A stretch of 64,000 nt of DNA from an uncultured Erythrobacter sp. (GTDB lineage Bacteria; Pseudomonadota; Alphaproteobacteria; Sphingomonadales; Sphingomonadaceae): contig CANMMR010000004.1 in assembly GCA_947499095.1 (NCBI GenBank), positions 124,001 to 188,000 on the forward strand, written 5' to 3'. Under the pieces are notes generated by a model, which searched no databases, had not been told where the DNA came from, and saw only the letters and a program-made list of their open reading frames with translations. A program made the position numbers and the translations under genes. Shown here in pieces: positions 39,192-51,036 of this stretch (position 1 is the first letter of the stretch; each line of letters opens with the position of its first letter).

Positions 39192-39908
39192 TCAGTACCC
39201 CGCCTGGCCGCCAGCCCCGAACACGCCGATGATCAATGGGTCACGCGTCGCGCCGGGATCGCGGCGGATGGCGGCTTCCTCGTTGCCGATCTCGCGCCAG
39301 ATGGTGTTGTCGATATTGTCGGCAAAGCGCGTCGTCGCGCCCGACAGGTCGACGCCGGTGAGCCCGTTGATCAGCTCGCCGACCAGCGGATCGCTGGCGA
39401 CACGCATCGCGGTGCCGAGTTCGGGCACCATCGCCTCGATCAGCGTGCGCCCCATCGACTGGCGCAGGAAGCCGGTCGCCGCAGTCGGCCCGCCGCGCAC
39501 GAGGTCGATCGCGTTCTGGATGCCGATGGTGCGCACGGCATCGGTCACCAGCGGCGCGGCACGTTCCGCGCCTTCATAGGCAATGTCGCCGAAGGCATTC
39601 TGTAGCCGGTTCTTGAACAGAGCCGAGGTCAGGATACGGCCGAGCACATCGCCGCGTGTGCCGAGCAAATTGTTCAGGCCCAGCTGCGCCACCTGATCGT
39701 CCCAGAAACCGTTCGACTGCAGCATGCGCCCGAAGGCCCGTTCGCTCGAGAGAAACAGGATGCGCTGGACGGCATCGACCATGCTGTAGCCGGGCAGGTC
39801 CGCGCAGCCGGGCAGCGCCAGTGCCGCGCCGCCGAGCGAAAGTCCGCCGAGAAAGGCGCGTCGTCCGGTAGGTCTCACAAGAATATCGGTCATATTTTCA
39901 GTCCTCAT
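39192..39908 (-). CDS. DUF4197 family protein
   Basis: Tat/lipoprotein-like N-terminus; ALFKNRLQNAFGDIAYEGAERAAPLVTDAVRTI consistent with DUF4197. Confidence 0.7.
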   Translation of the reverse strand: MRTENMTDILVRPTGRRAFLGGLSLGGAALALPGCADLPGYSMVDAVQRILFLSSERAFGRMLQSNGFWDDQVAQLGLNNLLGTRGDVLGRILTSALFKNRLQNAFGDIAYEGAERAAPLVTDAVRTIGIQNAIDLVRGGPTAATGFLRQSMGRTLIEAMVPELGTAMRVASDPLVGELINGLTGVDLSGATTRFADNIDNTIWREIGNEEAAIRRDPGATRDPLIIGVFGAGGQAGY

Positions 39909-39957
39909 GCTTCCCACCCTTGTTTCCTCACTGTCGCGCCGCCCATATGGCCGCGCG

Positions 39958-42123
39958 ATGAACCGTGTCCGCTGCCTCGTCCTCAATGCCGCCCTGGGTC
40001 CGCTGGACTACAAGGTGCCCGAGGGGCTGGAGGTCGGGCCCGGATCGGTCGTTGAATGCCCGCTGGGCCCGCGCACGATCATCGGGATCGTCTGGGAAGC
40101 TGAACGGCTTCCCGGCAGCGAGGTTCCGGCGGAGAAGTTGCGGAATTTGCGCGGAGTTTTGCCCGTGCCGCCGCTGTCGGCTCCGCTGCGGCGGCTGATC
40201 GAATGGACGGCGGACTATTACGTCGCTTCCCTGTCGAGCGTGGCGCGGATGGCGCTGTCTTCCGGCGGGGCGCTCAAAGGCCCGGCGACGATGACCGAAT
40301 ATCGCCTGACCGGCGGCATGCCGGAGCGGATGACGCCGCAGCGGCAGGCGGCAATGGAGGCACTCGAAGGCGAGCAGGCGAACATTCGTGAATTGTCCGG
40401 CATCGCCGGTGTCAGCGAAGGGGTGCTGCGGGGGCTGGTCAACCAGGGCGTGCTCGAACCGGTCGAGGTCGATTGCGACCGGCCTTACCCCGATGCGCGG
40501 CCCGACTTCGCCCATGTCGAGCTGAGCGCTGAACAGGCCGAGGCATCGGGCGTGTTTGCAGAGGCGGTCCGCAAGGCCGAGTTCGCGCCCTTCCTGCTCG
40601 ATGGCGTGACCGGATCGGGCAAGACCGAAACCTATTTCGAACCCGTGGCCGAGGCGTTGCGGATGGGCCGGCAGGTGCTGGTGCTGCTGCCCGAGATCGC
40701 GCTGACCGAAAACTTCCTCCATCGCTTCGAGGAGCGGTTCGGGGCAGCCCCGGTGCTGTGGCATTCCTCGCTCAAATCGACCGAGCGGCGGCGCGCCTAC
40801 CGCGCGGTGGCACAGGGCACGGCGCAGGTGGTGGTCGGCGCGCGGTCGGCCCTGTTCCTGCCCTTCGCCAGGCTCGGGCTGATCGTGGTCGACGAAGCGC
40901 ATGAGATAAGTTTCAAGCAGGAGGACGGCGTGCGCTACAATGCGCGCGACGTCGCCGTGATGCGCGCGCATTTCGAGCGTGTGCCGGTGGTCCTCGCCAG
41001 CGCCACGCCCGCGCTCGAAAGCCTGCAGATGGCCGAAAGCGGGATCTACGCCAAGATCGACCTGCCCAGCCGCTTCGGCGGGGCGGAACTGCCGAGCATC
41101 GACACGATCGACCTCACCGAAGAGAAACCGCCCACGGGCATGTGGCTGGCCCAGCGGCTGGTCGACGGGATCGAGGACCGGCTGGCCAAGGGCGAGCAAT
41201 CGCTGCTGTTCCTCAACCGCCGCGGCTATGCGCCGCTGACGCTGTGCCGCAATTGCGGCTTTCGCTACCAATGCCCCAATTGCAGCGCCTGGCTGGTCGA
41301 GCACCGCTTCAGCCGCCGCCTCGCCTGCCACCATTGCGGCCACGAAACGCCGAGCCCGCGAGCCTGCACCGAATGCGGCGAGCCCGATTGCCTTGTCGCC
41401 TGCGGCCCGGGCGTGGAGCGGATCGCCGACGAAGTAGCCGAGCGTCTGCCCGAAGCGCGGGTGTTCGTGGCGACATCAGACACGCTCAATTCGCCCGGCA
41501 AGGCAGCGGAGTTCATCGCCGCAGTCGAAGCGCGCGAGGTGGACGTGATCGTCGGCACGCAATTGGTAACCAAGGGGTTCCATTTTCCCGAGCTCACGCT
41601 GGTGGGCGTGGTCGATGCCGACCTTGGCCTCGAGGGCGGCGATCTACGCGCGGGCGAGCGGACCTACCAGCAGGTGGCGCAGGTCGCGGGCCGCGCCGGG
41701 CGCGGGACCAAACCGGGCGAGGTTCTGATCCAGACCCGCCACCCCGAAGCCAGCGTCATCGCCGCTCTGGCCGAAGGCGACCGCGATGCGTTCTACGAGG
41801 CCGAAACCGAAGCCCGCCGCCATGCCGGTGCCCCGCCTTTCGGTCGCTGGGCGGCGATCATCATCTCCAGCGAAAACGACGCCGAAGCGCGCGAAGCCGC
41901 CAATCGCCTCGGCGCATTCCGCCCGCAAGTCGACGACTGCATGATCCTCGGCCCGGCACCCGCGCCCATGGCCCTGCTCCGCAATCGCTACCGCTATCGC
42001 TTCCTCATCAACGCGCGCCGGAGCGTCCAATTGCAGGACGTGATCCGCGGCTGGCTGCGTCAGGTCGATCACCCGCCCGGCGTGCGCGTGGCGGTGGATA
42101 TAGATCCCTACAGTTTCGTCTGA
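39958..42123 (+). CDS. priA: primosomal protein N' (PriA helicase)
   Basis: LLDGVTGSGKTETYF; DEAH; FLNRRGYAPLTLCRNCGFRYQCPNC zinc-binding cysteines. Confidence 0.95.
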   Translation: MNRVRCLVLNAALGPLDYKVPEGLEVGPGSVVECPLGPRTIIGIVWEAERLPGSEVPAEKLRNLRGVLPVPPLSAPLRRLIEWTADYYVASLSSVARMALSSGGALKGPATMTEYRLTGGMPERMTPQRQAAMEALEGEQANIRELSGIAGVSEGVLRGLVNQGVLEPVEVDCDRPYPDARPDFAHVELSAEQAEASGVFAEAVRKAEFAPFLLDGVTGSGKTETYFEPVAEALRMGRQVLVLLPEIALTENFLHRFEERFGAAPVLWHSSLKSTERRRAYRAVAQGTAQVVVGARSALFLPFARLGLIVVDEAHEISFKQEDGVRYNARDVAVMRAHFERVPVVLASATPALESLQMAESGIYAKIDLPSRFGGAELPSIDTIDLTEEKPPTGMWLAQRLVDGIEDRLAKGEQSLLFLNRRGYAPLTLCRNCGFRYQCPNCSAWLVEHRFSRRLACHHCGHETPSPRACTECGEPDCLVACGPGVERIADEVAERLPEARVFVATSDTLNSPGKAAEFIAAVEAREVDVIVGTQLVTKGFHFPELTLVGVVDADLGLEGGDLRAGERTYQQVAQVAGRAGRGTKPGEVLIQTRHPEASVIAALAEGDRDAFYEAETEARRHAGAPPFGRWAAIIISSENDAEAREAANRLGAFRPQVDDCMILGPAPAPMALLRNRYRYRFLINARRSVQLQDVIRGWLRQVDHPPGVRVAVDIDPYSFV

Positions 42124-42156
42124 GGCACTGGCAGTCTGATTGCGCGTTCCCCCGCC

Positions 42157-43728
42157 ATGGCAGACACCTCCGAAGGCCCCGTCCTCGTCCCCATCCTCGG
42201 CGACCAGCTGACCCGCGACCTCTCCTCCATCAGGGGCCGGACGAAAGACGATACCGTCATCCTGATGATGGAGGTCTGGGACGAGGCAACTTACGTCAAA
42301 CACCACAAACAGAAGATCGTCCTGATCTTTTCCGCCATGCGCCATTTCGCCGAAGAATTGCGCGATGCCGGCTGGACGGTCGATTACGTGAAGCTCGATG
42401 CCGAGGACAATGCGGGCAGCTTCACCGGCGAGGTCGCGCGCGCGGTCGAGGAGCATTCCCCGCGCGCCATCCACGTGGTCGAGCCCGGCGAGTGGCGCGT
42501 GCGCGAGGCGATGGACCAATGGGCGGACAAGTTCCCCTGCGAGGTCGAGATCCTGCGCGACGACCGGTTCCTCTCCACCCAAGCCGAATTCGACGACTGG
42601 GCCGAGGACCGCAAGGAACTGCGGATGGAGTATTTCTACCGCGAGATGCGCCGCAAGACCGGGCTGCTGATGGACGACGGCAAGCCCGAAGGCGGGGAGT
42701 GGAATTACGACAGCGAGAACCGCAAACCGCCCAACGACGGCATGACGTCGCCCGAGCGCCCGAAGTTCGAGCCCGACGACATAACGCAGGACGTCATCGA
42801 ACTGGTCGAGGACCGCTTCGGCGACCACTTCGGCAGCCTCGAGAAATTCCGCTGGCCCGTGACGCGCGACGAGGCGGAGGAAGCCGCCGACGCCTTCTTC
42901 GCTGAACGGATCGAACATTTCGGCCCCTATCAGGACGCGATGGTCTGCGGGGAGGACGACCTCTACCACTCGATGCTTTCGACCAGCATCAATCTCGGCC
43001 TGCTCGATCCGCTGGAACTCTGCCGGCGCGCCGAGCAAAGCTACAAGGACGGTAAGGCCCCAATCAATTCTGTCGAGGGTTTCATCCGCCAGATCATCGG
43101 CTGGCGCGAATATGTCCGCCGCTTCTACTGGCACCAGATGCCGCATCTGCAGGAAGCCAATGCGCTCAACGCCCAGCGCAGCCTGCCGGAATTCTACTGG
43201 ACGGGCGAGACCGACATGCGCTGCCTCGCCGACTCCATCCGCTCGACGCGCGACAACGCCCATGCCCACCACATCCAGCGGCTGATGGTGCTCGGCAATT
43301 TCGCGCTGCTGGCAGGCATCGACCCGCGCGAGGTGCAGGACTGGTACCTCGTCGTCTACGCCGATGCCTATGAGTGGGTAGAGCTGCCGAATGTCTCGGC
43401 CATGATCCTCTATGCCGATGGCGGCAAGCTGGCGTCCAAACCCTATGCGGCCAGCGGCAACTACATCAACAAGATGAGCGACTACTGCGCCAACTGCTCA
43501 TACTCGGTCAGCAAGAAGACCGAGGAGAATGCCTGCCCGTTCAACTCGCTCTACTGGCATTTCATAGATCGCCACCGCGACCGGCTGGAGAAGAACGCGC
43601 GTATCGGGCGAATCTATTCGACCTGGGACCGGATGGATGAGGACAAGCGCCAGGCCTATCTCGACCGGGCGGACAGCTTTCTCGACAGCCTGACCCCGGC
43701 GGACAAGGCCTGGGCGCGCGCCGATTGA
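42157..43728 (+). CDS. cryptochrome/photolyase-related protein, FeS-BCP type
   Basis: LVPILGDQLTRDLSS; Cys pattern C-x87-C-x2-C-x12-C (RC..YCANC..ACPFN) expected for the 4Fe-4S cluster. Confidence 0.88.
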   Translation: MADTSEGPVLVPILGDQLTRDLSSIRGRTKDDTVILMMEVWDEATYVKHHKQKIVLIFSAMRHFAEELRDAGWTVDYVKLDAEDNAGSFTGEVARAVEEHSPRAIHVVEPGEWRVREAMDQWADKFPCEVEILRDDRFLSTQAEFDDWAEDRKELRMEYFYREMRRKTGLLMDDGKPEGGEWNYDSENRKPPNDGMTSPERPKFEPDDITQDVIELVEDRFGDHFGSLEKFRWPVTRDEAEEAADAFFAERIEHFGPYQDAMVCGEDDLYHSMLSTSINLGLLDPLELCRRAEQSYKDGKAPINSVEGFIRQIIGWREYVRRFYWHQMPHLQEANALNAQRSLPEFYWTGETDMRCLADSIRSTRDNAHAHHIQRLMVLGNFALLAGIDPREVQDWYLVVYADAYEWVELPNVSAMILYADGGKLASKPYAASGNYINKMSDYCANCSYSVSKKTEENACPFNSLYWHFIDRHRDRLEKNARIGRIYSTWDRMDEDKRQAYLDRADSFLDSLTPADKAWARAD

Positions 43729-43797
43729 GACAGGCCGCAGGAACGCGGCTCGCTTCCCGACCATTGGTTAATCGAAACCAGGATCGAAAGAGGCACC

Positions 43798-45177
43798 ATG
43801 TCCAGCATTACCACCGTCAACCCCGCCACCGGCGAAGATATCGAAACCTACCAGCAGATGTCGAAGGAAGATGCCTTCGCCAAGGTGGAGGCGTGCCACA
43901 AGGCCTTCACCGAATGGAAGCTGCGCAGTCTCGAGGACCGGGCGGAAGTCATCAAGGGCGTCGGCAAGGCGTTGCGAGACAACAAGGAAGAGCTGGCGCA
44001 GCTGATGACCCGCGAGGTCGGCAAGCTGATCGGCGACAGCCGCGACGAAATCGAACTGTGCGCCGGCATTTGCGACTACACCGCTGCCAATGGCCCCAAG
44101 GAACTGGCCGACGAGCAGCGCGATCCGAACAATGCCGCGCGCGGAATCGTTACCTATTCTCCGATCGGCGTGGTCTATGGCATCCAGCCGTGGAATTTCC
44201 CCGCCTACCAGGTCATTCGCTATGCCATCGCAAGCCTCATGGCCGGCAATGGCGTGCTGCTGAAGCACTCCTCGCTGTGCACCGGTAGCGGGTTGATGAT
44301 CGAGAAGATTTTCGAGGAAGCAGGCCTGCCCGAGAACCTCTTCACCGTGCTGGTGATCGACCATGATACGTCCGACGAAATCATCGGACACGACAAGGTC
44401 CGCGGCGTTACGCTCACCGGATCGGACGGCGCAGGCCGTCATGTCGGCGAAAGGGCGGGCAAGGCGATCAAGAAGACCGTCCTCGAACTCGGCTCGAACG
44501 ACGCCTATATGGTCTTGGAAGATGCCGATCTCGACAAGGCTGCCGAGGTTTGCGCGCAGGCCCGGCTCTACAATAACGGCCAGACCTGCATAAACGGCAA
44601 GCGCTTCATCGTGACCGACAAGGTCTACGACGCATTCCTCGAGAAGTTCGTGGCGCACTTCGAAGGTGTGAAGCTGGGCGATCCGACCGACGAGGATAGC
44701 GACATGGGCCCGATGTCCTCCGCCGACCTGCGCGACGACCTGCAGGACCAGGTGGACGAGTCGGTCAAGAACGGCGCGAAGATCGCCTGCGGCGGTAGCG
44801 TGCCCGACAAGAAGGGGGCCTGGTATCCGGCGACCGTCCTCACCGATGTCGCACCCGGCCAGCCTGCCTATGACGATGAATTATTCGGCCCCGTAGCCAG
44901 CGTCATCCGCGCCAAGGACGACGAAGACGCCATGCGTCTCGCCAACGACAGCCGCTATGGCCTCGGCGGCGGCATCCTGTGCGGCGATACCGAGCGCGCG
45001 ATCGAGCTGGCCTCGAAGCACTTCGACACCGGCATGGTCTACATAAACACCTACGGTGTGGCCGATCCGTCGATGCCTTTCGGCGGCGTGAAGAACTCCG
45101 GATACGGCAAGGAACACGGCGGCTTCGGCATCAAGGAGTTCGTCAATGCGAAGGCGATCTTCGTCGGCGCTGAGTAA
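43798..45177 (+). CDS. NAD(P)-dependent succinate-semialdehyde dehydrogenase
   Basis: GVVYGIQPWNFPAYQVIRY; LELGSND; NNGQTCINGKRFIV catalytic Cys. Confidence 0.9.
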   Translation: MSSITTVNPATGEDIETYQQMSKEDAFAKVEACHKAFTEWKLRSLEDRAEVIKGVGKALRDNKEELAQLMTREVGKLIGDSRDEIELCAGICDYTAANGPKELADEQRDPNNAARGIVTYSPIGVVYGIQPWNFPAYQVIRYAIASLMAGNGVLLKHSSLCTGSGLMIEKIFEEAGLPENLFTVLVIDHDTSDEIIGHDKVRGVTLTGSDGAGRHVGERAGKAIKKTVLELGSNDAYMVLEDADLDKAAEVCAQARLYNNGQTCINGKRFIVTDKVYDAFLEKFVAHFEGVKLGDPTDEDSDMGPMSSADLRDDLQDQVDESVKNGAKIACGGSVPDKKGAWYPATVLTDVAPGQPAYDDELFGPVASVIRAKDDEDAMRLANDSRYGLGGGILCGDTERAIELASKHFDTGMVYINTYGVADPSMPFGGVKNSGYGKEHGGFGIKEFVNAKAIFVGAE

Positions 45178-45192
45178 AGGGCGCAGCGATGG

Positions 45193-46233
45193 TTATCCTT
45201 CTCGCTCTCTTCGCAAAAGCTCGGCCTTGATTTCCGGCCCGTAAGCGTAGCCGCCCAATGAGCCGTCAGCCTGCACCACGCGGTGGCAGGGGATAAGGAC
45301 AGCAATGTTGTTCGCGCCGTTGGCTCCGCCGACGGCGCGACTGGCATTCGGGTTGCCTAGTTCGGCTGCCAACTCGCCATAACTGCGGGTCTCTCCCGCC
45401 GGAATGGCGCGCAGCGCCTCCCACACCCGTTGCTGGAAAGCGGTGCCTTTCACGTCGATTGGAATTTTCGAACTGTCCGCGCCGGGCGTTTCGACCGCTT
45501 CGACGACTTGCGCCAGAAGCGTTTCGAAGCCCGCGCCGCCCTCCACCAGTTGCGCCTTCGGGAAACGCGCCTGCAAGTCTGCCCCGCCCTCGCCGAACGA
45601 CAGGCAGCAGACGCCCTTGTCGGTCGCGGCAACGAGCATTTCGCCGAGACTCGTCTCGACCACCGACCAGAGGATCGTGCGGCCCCTGCCTCCGTCGCGC
45701 CAGTCGCTTGCCGTCATGCCCAAACGTCCCTTTGTCTGATCGTAAAATCGCGAGGCCGAGCCATAACCCGCCTCGTAAATCGCATCGGTAACACTCTCGC
45801 ATTCGCCCAGTGCCTCGCGCACCCGCTCTTCGCGCAGGGCCCGCGCGTAGCCGACGGGAGACAGGCCGGTTTGACGCTTGAACACCCGCTGGAAATGTGC
45901 CGGGGAATAGCCGACGATCGCGCCTAATACCTTCAGCGTCGGCACTTCTTCAGCGCTGCGGATCTCGTCGATGGCCGCCAGCACTGCAGCCTCGTCGCGC
46001 GCGACATCGTCGGGGAGGCAACGCTTGCAAGCGCGCAGGCCCGCCGCCCGTGCATCAGCGCTGCTGGCGAAGAAGCGGACATTGCTTCGCAGCGGATGCC
46101 GCGCAGCGCAGGACGGGCGACAGTAGATGCCCGTGCTGAGCACTCCCGTGACGAAGCGCCCATCGAAAGCGCGGTCGCGCCGCTTCACCGCGGCCCAAGC
46201 TTCATCGTCACCGATCATCGCATCGTCCTCCAT
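45193..46233 (-). CDS. ada: bifunctional DNA alkylation repair protein Ada (start approximate)
   Basis: TGVLSTGIYCRPSCAARHPLRSNVRFF; AraC-type HTH; IPCHRVV methyl-acceptor site. Confidence 0.92.
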   Translation of the reverse strand: MEDDAMIGDDEAWAAVKRRDRAFDGRFVTGVLSTGIYCRPSCAARHPLRSNVRFFASSADARAAGLRACKRCLPDDVARDEAAVLAAIDEIRSAEEVPTLKVLGAIVGYSPAHFQRVFKRQTGLSPVGYARALREERVREALGECESVTDAIYEAGYGSASRFYDQTKGRLGMTASDWRDGGRGRTILWSVVETSLGEMLVAATDKGVCCLSFGEGGADLQARFPKAQLVEGGAGFETLLAQVVEAVETPGADSSKIPIDVKGTAFQQRVWEALRAIPAGETRSYGELAAELGNPNASRAVGGANGANNIAVLIPCHRVVQADGSLGGYAYGPEIKAELLRREREG

Positions 46234-46324
46234 AGCCGATTTCACCGCCTGGCTAGAGCAGCTTGCGAAGAGCAGCATCCCGCACCTTGCGATCAAAGCC
46301 AATGCCCGCCACAAGCGGGAGCGG

Positions 46325-47881
46325 ATGGGACGCATTCTCGCATATCTCGCGCTGGTCACGACGCTTTTCACGGCACTGTTCGCGCCGCTGGTCGCGCATG
46401 CCGATGCCGCCGACATCGATGCGGCGGCGCGCGGCGTGGTGCGCGTCATCATCATCGGAGAGGATGGCGACGGAGAACTCTATCCGATCAGCCACGGAAC
46501 CGGCTTTGCGGTCTCGGGCGACACGGTCGTTACCAACGCCCATGTCGTGCGCGATGCGGTGCGCGATTCGGGACTGCAGATCGGTATCGTGCCGAACGGC
46601 GGCGGCGAGGCGACCTATGGCCGGCTCATCGCAGCCTCGCCCAAGAACGATCTCGCGCTGATCCGCATCACCGGCGGCAACCTGCGCCTGCCCCCGCTTG
46701 CGCTCGCCGGAGGCGCGCCGCCCGACAGCGGCGAGGTGACCAGCGTCGGCTATCCGATGAATGTCGACCGCGCACAGGGTCTGGAGATCGGCGACATCTT
46801 CCGCAGCCAGCCGCCGGTGAAGAGCCGCGGCTTTATCTCCGGCCAGCGTCCCAGCCGCCAGTTCGACACGATCCTCCACACCGCACCCATCGCCCGGGGT
46901 AATTCGGGCGGGCCCCTGCTCGACACCTGCGGCCGCGTGCTCGGCGTGAACAGTTTCGGGGCGGATAACGAGGGCGGCGATGCGGAGTTCTTCTTCGCCG
47001 TATCCATGCGCGAATTGTTGCCGTTCCTGCGCGCCAACGATGTCACCCCGCGGGTCAACGAAAGGCCGTGCCGCTCCATGGCCGACCTCGATGCCGCCGA
47101 ACGCGAGCGGATCGAGCGCGAACAGCAGGCCGCACGACAGGACCTCGCCCAGCGCGCCGAAGCCAGCCGCGCCAAGCGCGAGCGCGCGCAGTTGGAGGCC
47201 GAACAGGCGGTGATGACCGAGCGCGAAGACCGCGTCTTCCTCGCCTTCGTGCTGCTGCTGGTGGCCTTCGCGCTGGGCCAGTGGGCTATTGCGATCTACA
47301 ATTCGGAAGAGCGCGACGAAACCCGCATGCGGATCGTCGCGGTCGCTGCTGCTGTCGCGGTTCTGGCCGCAATCGCTGCCTATCTCACCCGCCCTGGCCT
47401 GGACGAAATCGACCGCCGGGTAGCCGCAGCAATGCAGGAAGGCAGCGACCCTGTTTCGCCGGAAGAGCCAGTCACCGGCGACCTTGCCCTGCAATGCACG
47501 CTGCTGCCCGAACGCAGCCGCATCACCAGCGCCGAGGCGCAGGACCTCAGCTTCGACTGGGCCGAGGGCGGCTGCGTCAACGAGCGCACGCAATACGGCT
47601 TCTCCGGCGGCACGTGGAGCCGGGTCTTCGTGCCGAACTCGGAGGATGCCGTATCGGTCAATAGCTTCGACCCCGACCGCCGCATCTATCGCGTCGAACG
47701 CTACCTCCTGCCGCGCAGCGCGATGGCCGAAGCCCGCGAAGCGCGCGGCAAGTACAAGGCCCCCATCTGCGGCGCGGAGAATGCTGCAAGCCAGCTTGGC
47801 GACCTGCAGACCGAGGTGCTCGGCCAGCTTCCGCGTCAGGCTAACGAGCGGCTGGTCTACGAATGCAGCGACCGGCGATAG
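46325..47881 (+). CDS. trypsin-like serine protease with C-terminal transmembrane and extra domain
   Basis: TNAHVV, DLALIRI, ARGNSGGPLLD triad motifs; two later hydrophobic helices; Cys-containing C-terminal region. Confidence 0.8.
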   Translation: MGRILAYLALVTTLFTALFAPLVAHADAADIDAAARGVVRVIIIGEDGDGELYPISHGTGFAVSGDTVVTNAHVVRDAVRDSGLQIGIVPNGGGEATYGRLIAASPKNDLALIRITGGNLRLPPLALAGGAPPDSGEVTSVGYPMNVDRAQGLEIGDIFRSQPPVKSRGFISGQRPSRQFDTILHTAPIARGNSGGPLLDTCGRVLGVNSFGADNEGGDAEFFFAVSMRELLPFLRANDVTPRVNERPCRSMADLDAAERERIEREQQAARQDLAQRAEASRAKRERAQLEAEQAVMTEREDRVFLAFVLLLVAFALGQWAIAIYNSEERDETRMRIVAVAAAVAVLAAIAAYLTRPGLDEIDRRVAAAMQEGSDPVSPEEPVTGDLALQCTLLPERSRITSAEAQDLSFDWAEGGCVNERTQYGFSGGTWSRVFVPNSEDAVSVNSFDPDRRIYRVERYLLPRSAMAEAREARGKYKAPICGAENAASQLGDLQTEVLGQLPRQANERLVYECSDRR

Positions 47882-47888
47882 CCCGCGC

Positions 47889-48719
47889 TTAAGCCGCCAG
47901 CGCTTCCCCGCTCAGCGTGATGCGATGCATCTCGCGGGCGTGGCCCTGGTAGTTGTTGAGCGCATTGTGCCAGGTCGTGCGATTGTCCCAGATCGCCACT
48001 GCGCCCGACTCCCATCGCACGCGGCAGGTATTGTCCGCCGCCAGTGCCTCGGCATAAAGGCGAGTGAGCAGCGGCAGGCTCTCCTCGCGTGTCATGCCGA
48101 CAATGTTCACCGTGAAAGCGCGGTTGACGTAGAGCAGCTTGCGGCCCGTGACGGGGTGGCGGATCACCACCGGATGCGTCGCGCCGGTTTTCAGATCGTG
48201 CCCGCGCAATTCGCGGCCCATGTCGGTCTTCGCATAAAGCCCGTCGGCCTTGTAGATATGATCGGCGGTGTGGAACGCCTCCAGCCCCTCGATCTCCTGC
48301 TTGAGATCATCCGGTAGCGCATCATAGGCCTCGCCCACATGCGCGAACAGCGTGTCGCCGCCTTTGGGCGGTAAAGTGCGCGCCACGAGGATCGATCCCA
48401 TCGCCGACACCTGGTCGTAGGAATGGTCGGTATGCCAGTCGCCGCCGATATTGGTCTGCTGGTCGGCCGCCTTGCGGACCACGGCGATCTCGGGATGTTC
48501 GTCCGTCAGCGGGAAGTAGCTGTTGATGTCGATCCCGCCCCAGCGTTTCGCGAAGGCGATGTGCGCTTCGGGTGTAAAATCGTCCTGGCCGCGAAACAGC
48601 GCCACGCCGTGCTCGTAGATCGCCGTGCGGATCGCATCGAGCGTGCCGCCCTCGGCCTCGCTCAATCGGACGCCTGTGATCTCCACCCCGCACTTCGTGG
48701 CCAGCGGCACCATCTCCAT
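47889..48719 (-). CDS. TauD/TfdA family Fe(II)/2-oxoglutarate dioxygenase
   Basis: [30 protein letters not shown]. Confidence 0.92.
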   Translation of the reverse strand: MEMVPLATKCGVEITGVRLSEAEGGTLDAIRTAIYEHGVALFRGQDDFTPEAHIAFAKRWGGIDINSYFPLTDEHPEIAVVRKAADQQTNIGGDWHTDHSYDQVSAMGSILVARTLPPKGGDTLFAHVGEAYDALPDDLKQEIEGLEAFHTADHIYKADGLYAKTDMGRELRGHDLKTGATHPVVIRHPVTGRKLLYVNRAFTVNIVGMTREESLPLLTRLYAEALAADNTCRVRWESGAVAIWDNRTTWHNALNNYQGHAREMHRITLSGEALAA

Positions 48720-48915
48720 TGCATCTCTCTCCCAACTCTCCCCGCGCATTCTACGCCGCTCGCACGAGGAGTCCAGAATCCGGGCCGGAGTCGGCTTGCC
48801 TTTGGATAGACCCTTTGCTAGGCGCGCGCCGACCCTGCCGGGGCGATGTGTTCCGTCGCCTGCAACCGGTCGGGACGCACAAAGTTTTCTCCGGACCCAA
48901 GAGGACCTCAAGCGC

Positions 48916-49470
48916 GTGGATATTTCCGCCGGTATTCAGGCTAGCCTGGCAGGCCGTTACGCCTCGGCCCTGTTCGATCTCGCAAGCGAGGCCGGCACGG
49001 TCACCGCAGTCGAATCGGACCTCGAGAAGCTCGAAGCCGGGCTGCACGAATCGCCCGAGCTCGCCGCCCTCACGACCAACCCCAAGATCTCGCGCGCAGC
49101 CGCCGAAAAGGCGCTGTGGGGCGTTTCCGCGATCATGGGCCTCTCAGAGCTGACGCAGAACTTCCTCGGCGTGCTGGCGCAGAACCGCCGCCTGTCGCAG
49201 CTGCCGCAGGTCATCCGTGCCTTCCGCGCCATCGCCGCCGCCCAGCGCGGCGAGGTGACCGCCGAAGTCACCAGCGCCCATGCGCTCACCGATGCGCAGC
49301 TGGCCGATCTCAAGACCAAGCTGACGGCCCGCGAAGGCCGCACGGTCAAGCTTTCCACGAAGGTCGATCCCGAGCTGCTCGGCGGCCTCGTCGTCACCAT
49401 CGGATCGAAGCGCATCGATGGCTCGATCCGCACCCGTCTCAATTCGCTCTCCCAGGCCATGAAGGCTTAA
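48916..49470 (+). CDS. atpH: F1 ATP synthase subunit delta (GTG start)
   Basis: [15 protein letters not shown]...[15 protein letters not shown]; precedes atpA. Confidence 0.92.
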   Translation: MDISAGIQASLAGRYASALFDLASEAGTVTAVESDLEKLEAGLHESPELAALTTNPKISRAAAEKALWGVSAIMGLSELTQNFLGVLAQNRRLSQLPQVIRAFRAIAAAQRGEVTAEVTSAHALTDAQLADLKTKLTAREGRTVKLSTKVDPELLGGLVVTIGSKRIDGSIRTRLNSLSQAMKA

Positions 49471-51012
<1,542 letters not shown>

Positions 51013-51036
51013 GCCTGACGAGATAAGGGAGCCGAA

